A DNA stretch of 5,046 nt from JBCFBK01 sp050173895 (GTDB lineage: Bacteria > Bacteroidota > Bacteroidia > Bacteroidales > Prolixibacteraceae). Shown here in pieces: positions 5,013 through 5,046 of the stretch. The translations under genes and the position numbers were made by a program. Below the pieces are notes generated by a model. It saw nothing but the letters and a program-made list of their open reading frames with translations. It did no database searches and was not told where the DNA came from. Numbering within the stretch: the stretch's first letter is position 1; every line of letters begins with the position of its first letter. Location: the NCBI GenBank assembly GCA_050173895.1, contig JBFXKJ010000291.1:1-5046 (forward strand), written 5' to 3'.

Positions 5013-5046
5013 ATGAAAGATACGCTGCTCAGAATGATCCCTGTAC
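5013..5046 (+). CDS. Possible start of a further gene, cut by the window edge
   Basis: An ATG at 5013, 65 bases after the protease stop, opens a frame of 11 full codons (MKDTLLRMIPV) running off the window. The basic and hydrophobic pattern would suit the start of a signal peptide or membrane protein, but this is too short to judge. The gap before it holds only a weak 5-bp hairpin (GCAAA at 4954-4958 with TTTGC at 4965-4969) and no convincing terminator, so cotranscription is plausible. A TonB-dependent transporter or another export protein could follow. Confidence 0.28.
   Translation, partial: MKDTLLRMIPV

Overview
The window looks like a chromosomal segment from a member of the Bacteroidota. 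Three things support this: an ECF sigma factor followed by a FecR-type anti-sigma factor with the C-terminal DUF4974-like domain common in this phylum; start codons without clear Shine-Dalgarno sequences; and a tRNA promoter matching the Bacteroidota consensus (TTTG at -33, TAnnTTTG at -7). I cannot place it more finely.

Layout. Positions 1-399 are AT-rich and hold no gene I can support. Positions 400-654 (minus strand) keep a short relic of a BACON-like Ig-fold surface protein. Then, also on the minus strand, come a tRNA-Leu(CAA) at 697-780 with its own promoter, a rho-independent terminator, and a small secreted, probably outer-membrane beta-barrel protein (889-1362). A divergent intergenic region of about 250 bases separates these from a plus-strand cluster: an ECF sigma factor (1617-2177), a FecR-like anti-sigma factor (2331-3323), a large secreted protein (3421-4947), and possibly the first codons of another gene from 5013.

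The most interesting part is the plus-strand cluster. In the usual FecI/FecR arrangement, the gene after the anti-sigma factor encodes a TonB-dependent outer-membrane transporter. That transporter carries an N-terminal STN signalling domain that contacts FecR in the periplasm. Here the next gene has a signal peptide and an STN-like domain, but then two retropepsin-like aspartyl protease units (DTG motifs at residues 173 and 321) and a C-terminal PDZ domain, with no barrel. The STN signalling domain therefore appears to be attached to a periplasmic protease. My inference is that this is a variant cell-surface signalling module in which an STN-tethered protease acts on, or is controlled by, the FecR periplasmic domain. 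The sequence does not prove this.

Two further oddities lie between the anti-sigma and protease genes. A 23-codon ORF starting five bases after the fecR-like stop is in frame with the protease gene and is separated from it by one TGA. A strong two-tier hairpin (3356-3391) sits inside that short ORF.
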